DNA of 64,000 nt from Bradymonas sediminis (GTDB lineage Bacteria > Myxococcota_A > Bradymonadia > Bradymonadales > Bradymonadaceae): assembly GCF_003258315.1 (NCBI RefSeq), contig NZ_CP030032.1:1936001-2000000 (forward strand). The letters run 5' to 3'. The translations under genes were made by a program, and so were the position numbers. The notes under the pieces were generated by a model. The model did no database searches and was not told the origin of the DNA. It saw nothing but the letters and a program-made list of their open reading frames with translations. Each line of letters opens with the position of its first letter. Position 1 is the first letter of the stretch. Positions 44,956 to 54,105 of the stretch are shown here, piece after piece.

Positions 44956-46764
44956 ATGAAGACTCGCCTTAAATGGCTCTACCTACTCCTCCTCGTGGCG
45001 ACTGTCGCCGCGGCGGGGAGTTTTGTCGCTGCGGATTGCGCGAGCCAGGGCGTCGATGAGGGTGACAGCGCCAAAGAGCGCGCCGACCGCCCGGCAGACA
45101 CCCCAGCACCAACCTCCGAAGATGCCGTTGCGCCGCCTGCCGCCCTCGAAGTGCCAGCAAATGCGCTGCGATTTGTGCGTGGGGATAAGGCCGAAGATGT
45201 CGCGGTGTCGGTTTCGGTGGGGACGCCCGGTCACTATCCGCCGCGCGAAGGCGAGGTCGGAATTGGCGGATTCTTTGAGCTGCCCGAACTCCTCGAAGTG
45301 TCGGTGTGGAGCGAAGATGTGAACGCGCACGAGGTTTACGCGCGAAGCGAAGATAATAAAGACGCGTTCTGGTCCGTTCTTCCAGCAAATCGCGACCCCA
45401 ATGAGCCCCAGGTCGTTACGCTTCGGCCCGCGTCGCCGATTAAGGTCGAGGTCGTCGACCCGGCCGGCGAGCCGCTGTCGGGCGCGAAGGTGCGCCTGTC
45501 GCGTGGGCTGATCGGGATGGTCCACCAGACGCAGATGACCTCCGATGCGGGCGAGGCGTTGTTTGGCGCGATTCCCCAGGGCGACTTCCAGCTCAGCGTC
45601 TACGCCGATGGATTCGTGCGCCATACCCGCCATTTACTCCATGCCTATCGGGCGGACTCCGAGGTCGCGACAACCCAGGTCGTCCTCGACCGCGGCGCGA
45701 CCGTGGCGGGCCGGGTCATCGATGAGTTTGGCGTCCCGGTGGTGGGGGCGGATGTCGAGATTATCCCGGTCAGCCCCTTCGCCAATGAGATCCTCGACGC
45801 GGACTTCCTCGCCCAGGTCGGCGTGGCCAGTCAGATTGGCAAGAGCGACGCGCAGGGGCGATTCTCGATGGGCGGCATCGCGACCGGTGGCGTGCAGGTT
45901 CGGGCCGAAGCCGTGGGCTACGGCTCTGCGCTCTCGGCGCTTATTCGCGTGAAGGGCAATACCTCGACCAGGATCAAAGATCTGGTGCTTTCGCGCGAGG
46001 TGCGGCGCGATGATTTGCTGGTGCGCATCTACGTGCGCGACGCCTCGGTCGAGTTAAATAGCGTGGAGCTTCGGGTTCCCAAGGGTAAAAACGATGCGGG
46101 GCGCTTGTGCCGCGGGCAACGCGTCAACGCGCGGGACTGGCGCTTCGTAAATTGCGGAATGGGCAGCCGAGAGCTCGTCGCGACGAGCGCCGCCGGCGTT
46201 CAGCTTCATTGGGAGGGGATGCTTGAGGCGGAGTCCGAAATTACCCTGAATTCACCGCGGCGCGTCGAGATATTTGTGGTCGACGCGCTCGGCTCACCGG
46301 TGAGCGGCGCGATGGTTCAGATATGGCAAGACGGGCGATTATTGCTCGACGCGAATAGCCTGGGCGCCCGCCCAATTAACTTCGACACCGCGCTCCCATT
46401 TAAGGCGTCTATCGTCGCCCGCGACGCTCGCCGAGGGGCGGGGCAAAAGGTCGTCAATATCGGGGCGAACGCGGCCAACCAGGCGGCCAACGAAGAGCGC
46501 GCGGTCGTCACCCTCGACCGGGGATTATTCGAGTTATCGCTGCCACCCGGAGTGGTGAATAGTGGCGAGGAAATCGAAGGGTATCTGGGCGCTCAAATCG
46601 TGCAGGACGACCAGCAATGGATCGTTGATTTTGTGGCCGAGGATTCGAGCGCCGGCCAGGCGGGCATCCAGCGGGGCGACCGGATTTTGGTGGTGCGGCG
46701 GGTCGGCGCGAAGGTCGAAGTCACGGTTTCGCGAGACGGTAATCGAATTCAAGTGACGCTTTAG
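44956..46764 (+). CDS. Exported protein with carboxypeptidase-regulatory-like domains and C-terminal PDZ
   Basis: A 602-residue protein with an N-terminal signal or anchor (MKTRLKWLYLLLLVATVAA). After a Pro/Ala-rich linker come Ig-like carboxypeptidase-regulatory modules (IKVEVVDPAGEPLSGAKV; GRVIDEFGVPVVGADVEI; VEIFVVDALGSPVSGAMVQ). The C-terminus is a PDZ domain (IVDFVAEDSSAGQAGIQRGD). No protease domain is seen, so it may be a scaffold or adaptor. It is cotranscribed with the preceding TPR gene. Its stop is 11 bases from the convergent ABC ATPase stop, with no terminator visible between. Confidence 0.8.
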   Translation: MKTRLKWLYLLLLVATVAAAGSFVAADCASQGVDEGDSAKERADRPADTPAPTSEDAVAPPAALEVPANALRFVRGDKAEDVAVSVSVGTPGHYPPREGEVGIGGFFELPELLEVSVWSEDVNAHEVYARSEDNKDAFWSVLPANRDPNEPQVVTLRPASPIKVEVVDPAGEPLSGAKVRLSRGLIGMVHQTQMTSDAGEALFGAIPQGDFQLSVYADGFVRHTRHLLHAYRADSEVATTQVVLDRGATVAGRVIDEFGVPVVGADVEIIPVSPFANEILDADFLAQVGVASQIGKSDAQGRFSMGGIATGGVQVRAEAVGYGSALSALIRVKGNTSTRIKDLVLSREVRRDDLLVRIYVRDASVELNSVELRVPKGKNDAGRLCRGQRVNARDWRFVNCGMGSRELVATSAAGVQLHWEGMLEAESEITLNSPRRVEIFVVDALGSPVSGAMVQIWQDGRLLLDANSLGARPINFDTALPFKASIVARDARRGAGQKVVNIGANAANQAANEERAVVTLDRGLFELSLPPGVVNSGEEIEGYLGAQIVQDDQQWIVDFVAEDSSAGQAGIQRGDRILVVRRVGAKVEVTVSRDGNRIQVTL

Positions 46765-46775
46765 GGTTTGTTGGT

Positions 46776-47531
46776 TCAGCTTATTTTTTTCCCGGTTGCC
46801 TCCAGGTAGATCGCGTTCAAATCCGGATGCTTACCGGATGCGATCAACTCGTCGAGCTCAGCTCGGCTCAAGTCCTGCTTTAACTTTCCGTCGACCAAAA
46901 TAACGACACGCGAGCAGATACGCTCGAGCATATCGAGGATATGACTCGACAGAAGAATCGCGCCTCCCTGGTCGCAATATTTCTGAAGATGACGCCGGAT
47001 TCGAAGCGTCGATTCCGGGTCGAGGCCCACAAAAGATTCGTCCAAGAGCAGGAGCTCAGGCGGGCCAATCAGCGCGGCGCAGATCGCAATTTTTCGCGCC
47101 ATACCACCCGAATATTCTTTGACGAGCCGGTGGCGCGCCTCGACCAATTCGCATAGCTCCAGGAGCTCCTCGACCTGTTTATCCTGCTCGGCGCCTGTGA
47201 CGCCCCGGATATCTCCCACGAAGCGCAAAAACTCCTCGCCGGTAAGATAGTCGTAGAGCTCGAGCTCCTGCGGGACGAAGCCGATATGGCGACGGATCTC
47301 GACCGGGTTTTGGGCCCCGTCGAGCCCCGCGACTTCGACGCTCCCGCCGTCCGGCGCGAGCAGCCCGGTGATGCAGCCCATGGTCGAGGATTTGCCGGCG
47401 CCATTTGGCCCGATAAACCCCACGAACTCACCCGCATTGATCGTGAGCGACAGGTCATCCACCGCAACTAGGCGGCGGTATCGCTTGACCAGGTTTTTGA
47501 TATTCAGGCGTGGTTGATTTTCCATATTCAT
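46776..47531 (-). CDS. ABC transporter ATPase (ABC-2 exporter type)
   Basis: A 251-residue ATPase. Walker A GPNGAGKS, Q-loop VPQELELYDYLTG, signature YSGGMARK, Walker B LLLDESFVGLDP and switch SSHIL. ABC-2-type ATPases of this kind export lipids, polysaccharides or drugs. The stretch LDEPT usual in the family is LDESF here, keeping the catalytic Glu. ATG 47531 chosen; ATG 47525 and TTG 47546 are alternatives. It is transcribed after the permease gene (47601-49157). Confidence 0.88.
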   Translation of the reverse strand: MNMENQPRLNIKNLVKRYRRLVAVDDLSLTINAGEFVGFIGPNGAGKSSTMGCITGLLAPDGGSVEVAGLDGAQNPVEIRRHIGFVPQELELYDYLTGEEFLRFVGDIRGVTGAEQDKQVEELLELCELVEARHRLVKEYSGGMARKIAICAALIGPPELLLLDESFVGLDPESTLRIRRHLQKYCDQGGAILLSSHILDMLERICSRVVILVDGKLKQDLSRAELDELIASGKHPDLNAIYLEATGKKIS

Positions 47532-47600
47532 TATCTCAGTGCTCAAAATACGGGCGAAATTGGCCCAAATATCACTTAAAGCTTAGGAATCCGCACCTGT

Positions 47601-49157
47601 TCACCCACCCTGTGGATGTGGCGCCGAGGGAGTCGCTGCGGGCGCCTTCGCGAGCAAAAGCCGAAGGTGTCCGGCGATGAGCAGGGCCTCCATCGCGGCC
47701 AGCGCCAGCAGCGAAATATTCGCCGCGGCGAGCATTACGATGGCGAGCAGAATCGGCCCGATCAGCTCGGCCAGGCGGTGTCGTCCGACGGTGGACCAGA
47801 TAAGCGCCATCGCACCGTTGATCGCCAGGCACCCGCCTAATGAAAGCGCAGCGAGGCCGAGCGCCGTCGCCCAATCACCGCTGCGAAGTCCCAGCGCGAC
47901 AAGCGCGAGCAGGGCGTAGGGGCCGGCGAAGAGCAGCAATTCTCTCAAACCAAACGCGATTGCTGCCTGGGTATCGGCGTTTTTATCGAGCGCCAGGAGG
48001 TTCTGATAGCTCGGGCGAATTCGTTTTGAGGACAGGCGCACCCACGGGTTGACCAGCGTCGCGGCGGCGATGGCCGGGAGCGTTACCACCAACCACAGCG
48101 GCAAGGCCGCCTCGCTGAGCCGGAAGAGGGCGATGCCCGAGGCCAACCAGCCCAATCCGTAGCTCCACCGGGCGAGCATATAGCGCCGGCCAAATTGTAG
48201 CGCGTAGCTGCGGTAGACCGAACGCGCGCTCGTCGGCAGCAGCGCTTCGCCCAGGCGCGGCTTTAGGAAGTCGGAGGTCTGATGCTCCGCCGACACGCTA
48301 TAGCCGATGAAGTCGACCTCGTGGAAGCGCGCGCTCATGCGCGGGAATGCTCGCACAAAATAGTTAAAAGACATCGCCAGCGCGATGGCAAAGCCAACCC
48401 CCAGCACGCCCAGGCCCACGCCGAGCGCGCGGGTCGGCTCGCCGGCTTTGATGACTTCGCCCAGGGCCAGCTTGGCCAGCAAGATGATGATGACCGAGCC
48501 CGCTAGCGCGACGCCGGGCGCATATAAAAAGACCTGCGCGCTGCCGCTGGCGGTATTCGGTCGCTCGGCGCGCGATTGATTCGGGTCGGCGGCCTGCGTC
48601 GGCGCGAGGCTTGCGCCCGCGCCCAATTGCACCGCGAACCCGATGGCGCTGCTGGTGAGCAATCCCACGACGATCAGCGCGATGCTCGTGCCGGCTGCCA
48701 ACGCGCCGCCGTGCCAGAACATCGGGATAAAGAACGGGGCGAGCACCAGCGATGCCGCCACAGCCTCGCCGAGGGCCGCGAGCAGGCGATCGATATAGAG
48801 GGCATAAAGTTTAAGCGGAAAATGTTCGAGCGCGCGGACGTCTTTTCGCCGAAATAGAAGTTCCATCACGCGGAAGTTGAGCACCGAGGAGGCGAGGGCG
48901 GCCAGCCAGAAGGCGGCTTCCAGGGCGGCGGCGCCCGCGGGTAGCTTTCCGTCGGTCGTATTCATGCCGATGGCGGTCACCAGGTCCATCGGCGGGCGCA
49001 ATAATCCGGGCGCCGCGGCGTGGCCGAGCAAGAGCAATCCGCCGACCAATACGGCGAGGACGGCCACCAAGACCGCCCAGTTGAGCGAGGATTGGGCGCC
49101 GACGCGATTTAGGATGCCGCGGCGGCGCGCTCGCATTAAGATGCGAAGGTGTGTCAT
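47601..49157 (-). CDS. Multi-spanning ABC exporter permease subunit
   Basis: A 518-residue inner-membrane protein with roughly 10-12 hydrophobic segments (for example NWAVLVAVLAVLVGGLLLLG, SVIIILLAKLALGEVI, LIGPILLAIVMLAAANISLLAL). It resembles large ABC-2 permeases only in layout; no specific family is recognised. The gene is between the lipoprotein and ATPase genes on the same strand, with the start overlapping the lipoprotein stop (ATGA). It is therefore likely the membrane part of an ABC exporter. Confidence 0.75.
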   Translation of the reverse strand: MTHLRILMRARRRGILNRVGAQSSLNWAVLVAVLAVLVGGLLLLGHAAAPGLLRPPMDLVTAIGMNTTDGKLPAGAAALEAAFWLAALASSVLNFRVMELLFRRKDVRALEHFPLKLYALYIDRLLAALGEAVAASLVLAPFFIPMFWHGGALAAGTSIALIVVGLLTSSAIGFAVQLGAGASLAPTQAADPNQSRAERPNTASGSAQVFLYAPGVALAGSVIIILLAKLALGEVIKAGEPTRALGVGLGVLGVGFAIALAMSFNYFVRAFPRMSARFHEVDFIGYSVSAEHQTSDFLKPRLGEALLPTSARSVYRSYALQFGRRYMLARWSYGLGWLASGIALFRLSEAALPLWLVVTLPAIAAATLVNPWVRLSSKRIRPSYQNLLALDKNADTQAAIAFGLRELLLFAGPYALLALVALGLRSGDWATALGLAALSLGGCLAINGAMALIWSTVGRHRLAELIGPILLAIVMLAAANISLLALAAMEALLIAGHLRLLLAKAPAATPSAPHPQGG

Positions 49158-49576
49158 AGAGGGGGTTCCGATGCGCCGTCGGATTGCGATGAATCCGGGC
49201 GCGCTGGAGTAGGGGAGACGCTTGCGTCGGCGTCCGCCGCGATATCTGAGAGGCGGGTCGCCGAAGTCTTCGATTTCTTTTTATCGCCGACATAGCGCGG
49301 CCGCGGGGTGCTTTTTTCCATCATTACGGAGCGAACCTCGCGATGAATTCCACGAATCCGCATTTCGGCGGTTGCTGCCAGCGGGCTGGTCGGATAGGAA
49401 TCCAGAAATGCTTGATATCCGTCAAGCGCCGCACCATAGTGACCGCCGCGATAATGCTCCTCGGCGTATTCGAAGGCCTGGGTCTGGGTCTGTTGTGGAT
49501 CTTCACACGCACTTGTTATCATGGGCACGCCAAATAAGATGGCCGCCAGAACAAGTTTCGCCAGGACACCAGCCAA
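49154..49576 (-). CDS. Small TPR-type lipoprotein, first gene of the ABC exporter operon
   Basis: About 140 residues. A signal ends in MITSAC, a good lipobox, followed by EDPQQ. A TPR-like helical pair follows (AEEHYRGGHYGAALDGYQAFLDSYPTSP), then a basic and Ser/Pro-rich tail. I chose a TTG start at 49576 because GGAG lies nine bases upstream (49586-49589) and the resulting signal peptide is compact. The first in-frame ATG, 49621, has no ribosome-binding site and would start only 20 bases from the divergent era gene. The stop overlaps the permease start. Confidence 0.7.
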   Translation of the reverse strand: MAGVLAKLVLAAILFGVPMITSACEDPQQTQTQAFEYAEEHYRGGHYGAALDGYQAFLDSYPTSPLAATAEMRIRGIHREVRSVMMEKSTPRPRYVGDKKKSKTSATRLSDIAADADASVSPTPARPDSSQSDGASEPPL

Positions 49577-49640
49577 TTTTATAGACTCCGGCTTATCGCA
49601 GCCGAGACGTTGAGATCGCATCAAAGGGATTTGCCGAACG

Positions 49641-50624
49641 ATGGAAAACGACATTAATAAGCCGTTGGATAACGAAAATAGCGCCGACTCGAATCAAGCC
49701 GATTACCACGCCGGTTTTGTGGCCCTGATCGGACAGCCCAATGTGGGCAAATCGACTCTGATGAATCGGATCCTCGGCGTCGACCTGGCGATTATCACCG
49801 CCAAACCGCAGACAACGCGCAACCGAATATTGGGGGTACGAAGCTTCCCTGACAAGGGGCAGATTGCTTTTGTCGACACCCCCGGGATTCACAAGGCGAA
49901 AAAGCAGCTCAACAAACGCATGGTCGCGACCGCGCTCAGCGCGATCACCGAGGTCGACCTGATCTGCCACGTCATCGACGCCGACGCGTATATCAAACAG
50001 ACGGCGCGCCTGGGCAAGGATGAACTGCCGGCCTCCGACGCTTTTATCTTCCGAAAGCTCGCCGAGGTAAAGCAGCCGGTCTTCTTGATCCTCAACAAGG
50101 TCGACAAGCTCGACGCCAAAGAAGAGCTGCTGCCGATGATGCAGGATTTGAGCGAGCGTTTTGATTTCGCCGAGATCATCCCGATCAGCGCGCATAAGGG
50201 CGACAATATTCGCCGGCTGGTCGACATTATCTTGAGCCACCTGCCGGCCGACGGCCCGCTCTTCCCCGAGGATATGCTGACCGACCAGGCCGAGCGCTTT
50301 ATCGCCGCCGAGTTTATCCGCGAGCAAATCCTCGAGCAGACCCACGAGGAAGTTCCCTATAGCGTGGCGGTTGAGATTGAGCGCTTCGTCGAGAACCGCG
50401 CCAAGAATATGCTCGAGGTCTCCGCGATCATTCATGTTGAGCGCAGCACTCAAAAGGGCATCGTGATCGGCAAGGGTGGGGCGCGACTGCAGTCGATTGG
50501 CATCAAGTCGCGCAAGCGCATGCAGGCCTTCTTTGGCAAGAAAATCTATCTGGAGACCTTCGTTCGGGTTGAATCCGAGTGGAGCGAGGACCCCGAAGCC
50601 CTCGGCCGATTCGGATACGAATAA
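49641..50624 (+). CDS. era: GTPase Era
   Basis: Essential 30S-assembly GTPase. A 327-residue protein with G1 GQPNVGKST, G3 VDTPG, G4 NKVD and the C-terminal KH domain (GIVIGKGGARLQSIG). An acidic, Asn-rich N-terminal extension of about 20 residues precedes the GTPase domain. It reads away from the ABC exporter operon and is followed 96 bases later by der. Confidence 0.96.
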   Translation: MENDINKPLDNENSADSNQADYHAGFVALIGQPNVGKSTLMNRILGVDLAIITAKPQTTRNRILGVRSFPDKGQIAFVDTPGIHKAKKQLNKRMVATALSAITEVDLICHVIDADAYIKQTARLGKDELPASDAFIFRKLAEVKQPVFLILNKVDKLDAKEELLPMMQDLSERFDFAEIIPISAHKGDNIRRLVDIILSHLPADGPLFPEDMLTDQAERFIAAEFIREQILEQTHEEVPYSVAVEIERFVENRAKNMLEVSAIIHVERSTQKGIVIGKGGARLQSIGIKSRKRMQAFFGKKIYLETFVRVESEWSEDPEALGRFGYE

Positions 50625-50720
50625 CCCCGTTGTTTTCGCAGTGATCTTTTTTACGCCGTATGTCTTCGAGCGCGCCGGTTGGCTCGCCCGGGGACTCGGC
50701 CCAAGAGTTGAAACGAAGTC

Positions 50721-52043
50721 ATGAGTTTTTTAATTGCAATCGTCGGCCGTCCCAATGTTGGAAAAAGCCGGCTCTTTAATCGTCTCTCTAAGGCCGGTGA
50801 CGCGATCGTCCACGACTCCGAGGGCGTCACGCGCGACCGGCAATACGCCGACGGCGAGTGGTATGACAAACGCTATACCGTCATCGACACCGGCGGGTTT
50901 GTCCCCGAGGCCCAGGCCGGCATGCTCGCGCAGATGCGCATCCAGGCGCAGGTCGCCATGGATGAGGCCGACGTGATTATCTTTATGGTCGACTCGCGCG
51001 CCGGCGTCGTGCCGGCCGACCGTGAGATCACCGCCATGCTGCGCCAGAGCACCAAGCCGGTGTTCTGCGCGGTCAACAAGATCGACTCGCCCCACCAGCC
51101 CGAGCAATATATGGGCGAGTTTTACCGCCTGGGCATGGAGTTATTTCCCATCAGCGCCGAGCACGGCCACGGCATCAGCGGGCTGATGGACACGATCAGC
51201 GCGCTTATCCCGAAGACTCGGGCCGAAGATGTCGCGCCTCCCTACGCGCGTGTCGCGGTGGTCGGTAAGCCGAACGCCGGAAAATCCAGCATGATCAACA
51301 AGTTGCTGGGGCAGGAGCGTCTGCTGACCGATAACGTCGCCGGCACCACCCGCGACGCCATCGACACGCATATCACCCGCGGCGACCAGGAGTATCTGGT
51401 CATCGACACGGCCGGCTTGCGGCGAAAGACCAAGATCTCGGAGACCCTCGAAGAATACGCGGTCTTCCAGGCCATCCGCAGCATCGACCGCAGCGACGTC
51501 GTGCTCTTCGTGGTCGACGCCATCGAGGGCATCACCTGGCAGGATAAAAAGATCGCCGACGTCATCCAAAACCGTGGCCGCGCCTGCGTCATCGTGGTCA
51601 ATAAATGGGACCTCGTCGACAAGACGATCTCCACGGCCGACGAATATGTCGCCGCCATCGAGCGCGAGATGCCGTTTATGGCGTTTGCCCCGGTCGTCTT
51701 CGTCAGCGCGCTGTCGGGCCAGCGCGTCCACAAAATTTTCGAATACGTGGACCGCGCGTTCGACCAATTTAATATGCGTATCTCGACCGCCGAGACCAAC
51801 CGCTTCCTGGAGCAAGCCCTCGGCCAGCATAGCCCGCCGATGCATAAGAAACGCCCGGTGAAGTTCTATTACGCATCCCAGGTCGCCACGCGCCCGCCGA
51901 CGTTTTTGTTCTCGGTCAACCGCGCCGACGGCGTCAAGCCGTCCTATCGCCGCTATCTCGTGAATAAACTGCGCGAGATCTATGGCTTCGAAGGGACGCC
52001 GATTCGCACGGTACTTCGCGGGCGAGATCAGGATAAGAAATAG
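50721..52043 (+). CDS. der: GTPase Der (EngA)
   Basis: Double-GTPase factor needed for 50S assembly. A 440-residue protein with two G domains: GRPNVGKSR near residue 8 with DTGGF, and GKPNAGKSS near residue 180 with DTAGL and NKWD. A C-terminal KH-like domain ends the protein. It lies 96 bases after era on the same strand, a common pairing. A strong terminator follows. Confidence 0.96.
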   Translation: MSFLIAIVGRPNVGKSRLFNRLSKAGDAIVHDSEGVTRDRQYADGEWYDKRYTVIDTGGFVPEAQAGMLAQMRIQAQVAMDEADVIIFMVDSRAGVVPADREITAMLRQSTKPVFCAVNKIDSPHQPEQYMGEFYRLGMELFPISAEHGHGISGLMDTISALIPKTRAEDVAPPYARVAVVGKPNAGKSSMINKLLGQERLLTDNVAGTTRDAIDTHITRGDQEYLVIDTAGLRRKTKISETLEEYAVFQAIRSIDRSDVVLFVVDAIEGITWQDKKIADVIQNRGRACVIVVNKWDLVDKTISTADEYVAAIEREMPFMAFAPVVFVSALSGQRVHKIFEYVDRAFDQFNMRISTAETNRFLEQALGQHSPPMHKKRPVKFYYASQVATRPPTFLFSVNRADGVKPSYRRYLVNKLREIYGFEGTPIRTVLRGRDQDKK

Positions 52044-52064
52044 GCGATTATTTCGCTGCATAAA

Positions 52065-52107
52065 TAAGGCCCCCGATAGCGCAAACGCCTATCGGGGGCC
52101 TTTTTTT
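52065..52107 (+). terminator. Intrinsic terminator after der
   Basis: GGCCCCCGATAG pairs exactly with CTATCGGGGGCC around a 9-base loop, followed by seven T. Confidence 0.9.
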
Positions 52108-52275
52108 GTTGATTTGCGTGGCGTCTGCCACGAAACCCGCGCCCGGGGATTGGCGGCCGCGCGATCAATTTTTAGCGCGCACCCTAGCACGTCGCGCCTA
52201 TCCGCCGCCAGCCGGCGCGGCGCCAAGAAACACCGCTCGACGACCTCGCCGCGCCCGTCATCCTTCACCCTCTCG

Positions 52276-52305
52276 TTGACATTCGCGCTGATTTCTAGCT
52301 ACAAG
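52276..52305 (+). promoter_or_regulatory. Candidate promoter of the opp operon
   Basis: A perfect TTGACA (52276-52281), an 18-base spacer and TACAAG (52300-52305). The leader to the oppA ATG at 52399 would be about 87 bases. The remainder of the 52108-52398 spacer shows no gene. Confidence 0.45.
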
Positions 52306-52398
52306 CGCGTTGGTCAATTATTTGCGTATTATCGATATGATGAGTCGCGATGATGAGATACGCGGATTGCGCATATCGTAGCTAACCAGGAATGAATT

Positions 52399-54105
52399 AT
52401 GATTGGACTTCGAAATACATCAAAGACGGCGCGTGCCGGGCTTGCGATGTTGTTATTGTTGGGCCTGACCGGGCTGGCTGCCTGCGATAAAGGTGGCGGA
52501 GAGAAGAAGCCGGAGAGCAGCGCGACGGCCGAGAAATCGGCCACCGATGACGGCTTTCGCGCGGGCTCCAAGGCCGACTCGTTCACCTTCGTCGTCGCCG
52601 CGGACCCCGAGACCTTCGACACCGCGAAGATGACCGGCGCGCCGGAAGGGCGCATCGCGATGCAGCTCTTCGAGGGCCTGCTCATTCCCGGGCCGACCAC
52701 CGAAGGACTCGACGACCCCAAAGACCTGATGCGCCCCGGCGTGGCGAAGTCCTACGACATCAGCGAAGACGGCAAGACCTACACCTTCCACCTGCGCGAA
52801 GACGCGAAATGGTCCAACGGCGAGCCCGTGACCTCCGCTGATTTCGTCTACTCCTGGAAGCGTATTCTGACGCCGGGCTTCCCCGCCGATTACGTCTCGA
52901 TGCTCTATGTCATCAAGGGGGCCGAGGCTTATAACAAGTCCAAGCCCGAAGAGGCCGATTGGGAGACCGTCGGCATCCGCGCCCCGGACGCCAAGACCCT
53001 GGAAGTCGAGCTCAATAACCCGACGCCGTTCTTCCCGGAGCTGACCGCGTTTTATACCTTCTTCCCGGTGCCCGAGAAGGCCGTCGAGGAGTTCGGCGAC
53101 GAGTGGACGCGCCCCGAGAATATCATCACCAACGGCGCCTACGAGATGACGTCGTATATCTCGCAAAAAGAGATCAAGCTTAAGAAGAGCGAGCATTATT
53201 GGGACGCCAAAAACGTCGCCATCAATGAGGCGATGGTCCGCATCATTCCGGATCGCAACGCCGTCACCAACGCGTACCGCGCCCAGGAGTTGCACTGGAG
53301 CGGCACCAGCCTGCCGGTCAGCCAGATCGCGGACTTCATCACCCACCCCGACTACCGTCGTGACCCGCTGCTCGGCGTCTACTACCTGCGCGTGAACGTC
53401 TCCAAAGAGGACTCGCCGCTGGCCAACGCTGACGTGCGCCGCGCGCTGTCCTACGCCACCGACCGCAGCTCGCTGGTCGACGACGTGCTCAGCGGGCTCT
53501 ACGAGGCCGCGAACTCCTACGTCCCCAATAATATGCCGGGCTATGAGTCGACCACGACGGTTGACTACAACCCCCGTAAGGCCGCAGAATCGCTTAAGAA
53601 AGCCGGATACGGCGAAGGCGGAAAGGCGATGCCGAAGATCACGCTTTTGTATAACTCCGACGAGAACCATAAATTGGTCGCCGAGTCGATTCAGAAGCAG
53701 TGGAAGTCCAACCTCGGCGTCGAAATCGAGCTGGTCAACAAGGAATGGAAGATCTATTTGCAGGATATCGATAACCTGAATTACGATGTCGCGCGCGCCG
53801 GCTGGATCGGCGACTATAACGACCCGATGACCTTCCTTGAGATGTTCAAGACCGGTGACGGCAATAACGACACCGGCTGGTCGAGTGAGAAATACGACGG
53901 CCTTTTGGAGGCCGCGCGTGCCGAGGCCGACCCGGCCAAGCGCGTCAAAATTCTGCAAGAAGCTGAGACCATTTTGGTGACCGAGGGGCCGATTATCCCC
54001 ATCTATTTCTACACCAATAATGTGCTCGTCTCGCGCGACGTGAAAGGCCTTGAGCCGCACAACCGCGACATTCATCTCCTCAAATATATGAGTCTATCCG
54101 AGTGA
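52399..54105 (+). CDS. oppA: Oligopeptide ABC transporter substrate-binding lipoprotein
   Basis: A 568-residue family 5 solute-binding protein that captures peptides outside the inner membrane. The signal ends GLAAC, a lipobox, followed by a short Lys/Glu/Ser linker. The core has family blocks: EGRIAMQLFEGLL, GKTYTFHLREDAKWSNGEPV, FVYSWKRIL, NGAYEM, and ADVRRALSYATDRSSLV. AGGA precedes ATG 52399. Its stop overlaps the oppB GTG start (GTGA), so expression is coupled. Substrate range is inferred from the family and the operon. Confidence 0.95.
   Translation: MIGLRNTSKTARAGLAMLLLLGLTGLAACDKGGGEKKPESSATAEKSATDDGFRAGSKADSFTFVVAADPETFDTAKMTGAPEGRIAMQLFEGLLIPGPTTEGLDDPKDLMRPGVAKSYDISEDGKTYTFHLREDAKWSNGEPVTSADFVYSWKRILTPGFPADYVSMLYVIKGAEAYNKSKPEEADWETVGIRAPDAKTLEVELNNPTPFFPELTAFYTFFPVPEKAVEEFGDEWTRPENIITNGAYEMTSYISQKEIKLKKSEHYWDAKNVAINEAMVRIIPDRNAVTNAYRAQELHWSGTSLPVSQIADFITHPDYRRDPLLGVYYLRVNVSKEDSPLANADVRRALSYATDRSSLVDDVLSGLYEAANSYVPNNMPGYESTTTVDYNPRKAAESLKKAGYGEGGKAMPKITLLYNSDENHKLVAESIQKQWKSNLGVEIELVNKEWKIYLQDIDNLNYDVARAGWIGDYNDPMTFLEMFKTGDGNNDTGWSSEKYDGLLEAARAEADPAKRVKILQEAETILVTEGPIIPIYFYTNNVLVSRDVKGLEPHNRDIHLLKYMSLSE

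Noticed and set aside
52453-54075. 540-codon open frame antisense to oppA
   Set aside because: oppA has clear family blocks and an operon context; the antisense frame has no signal, motif or ribosome-binding site.
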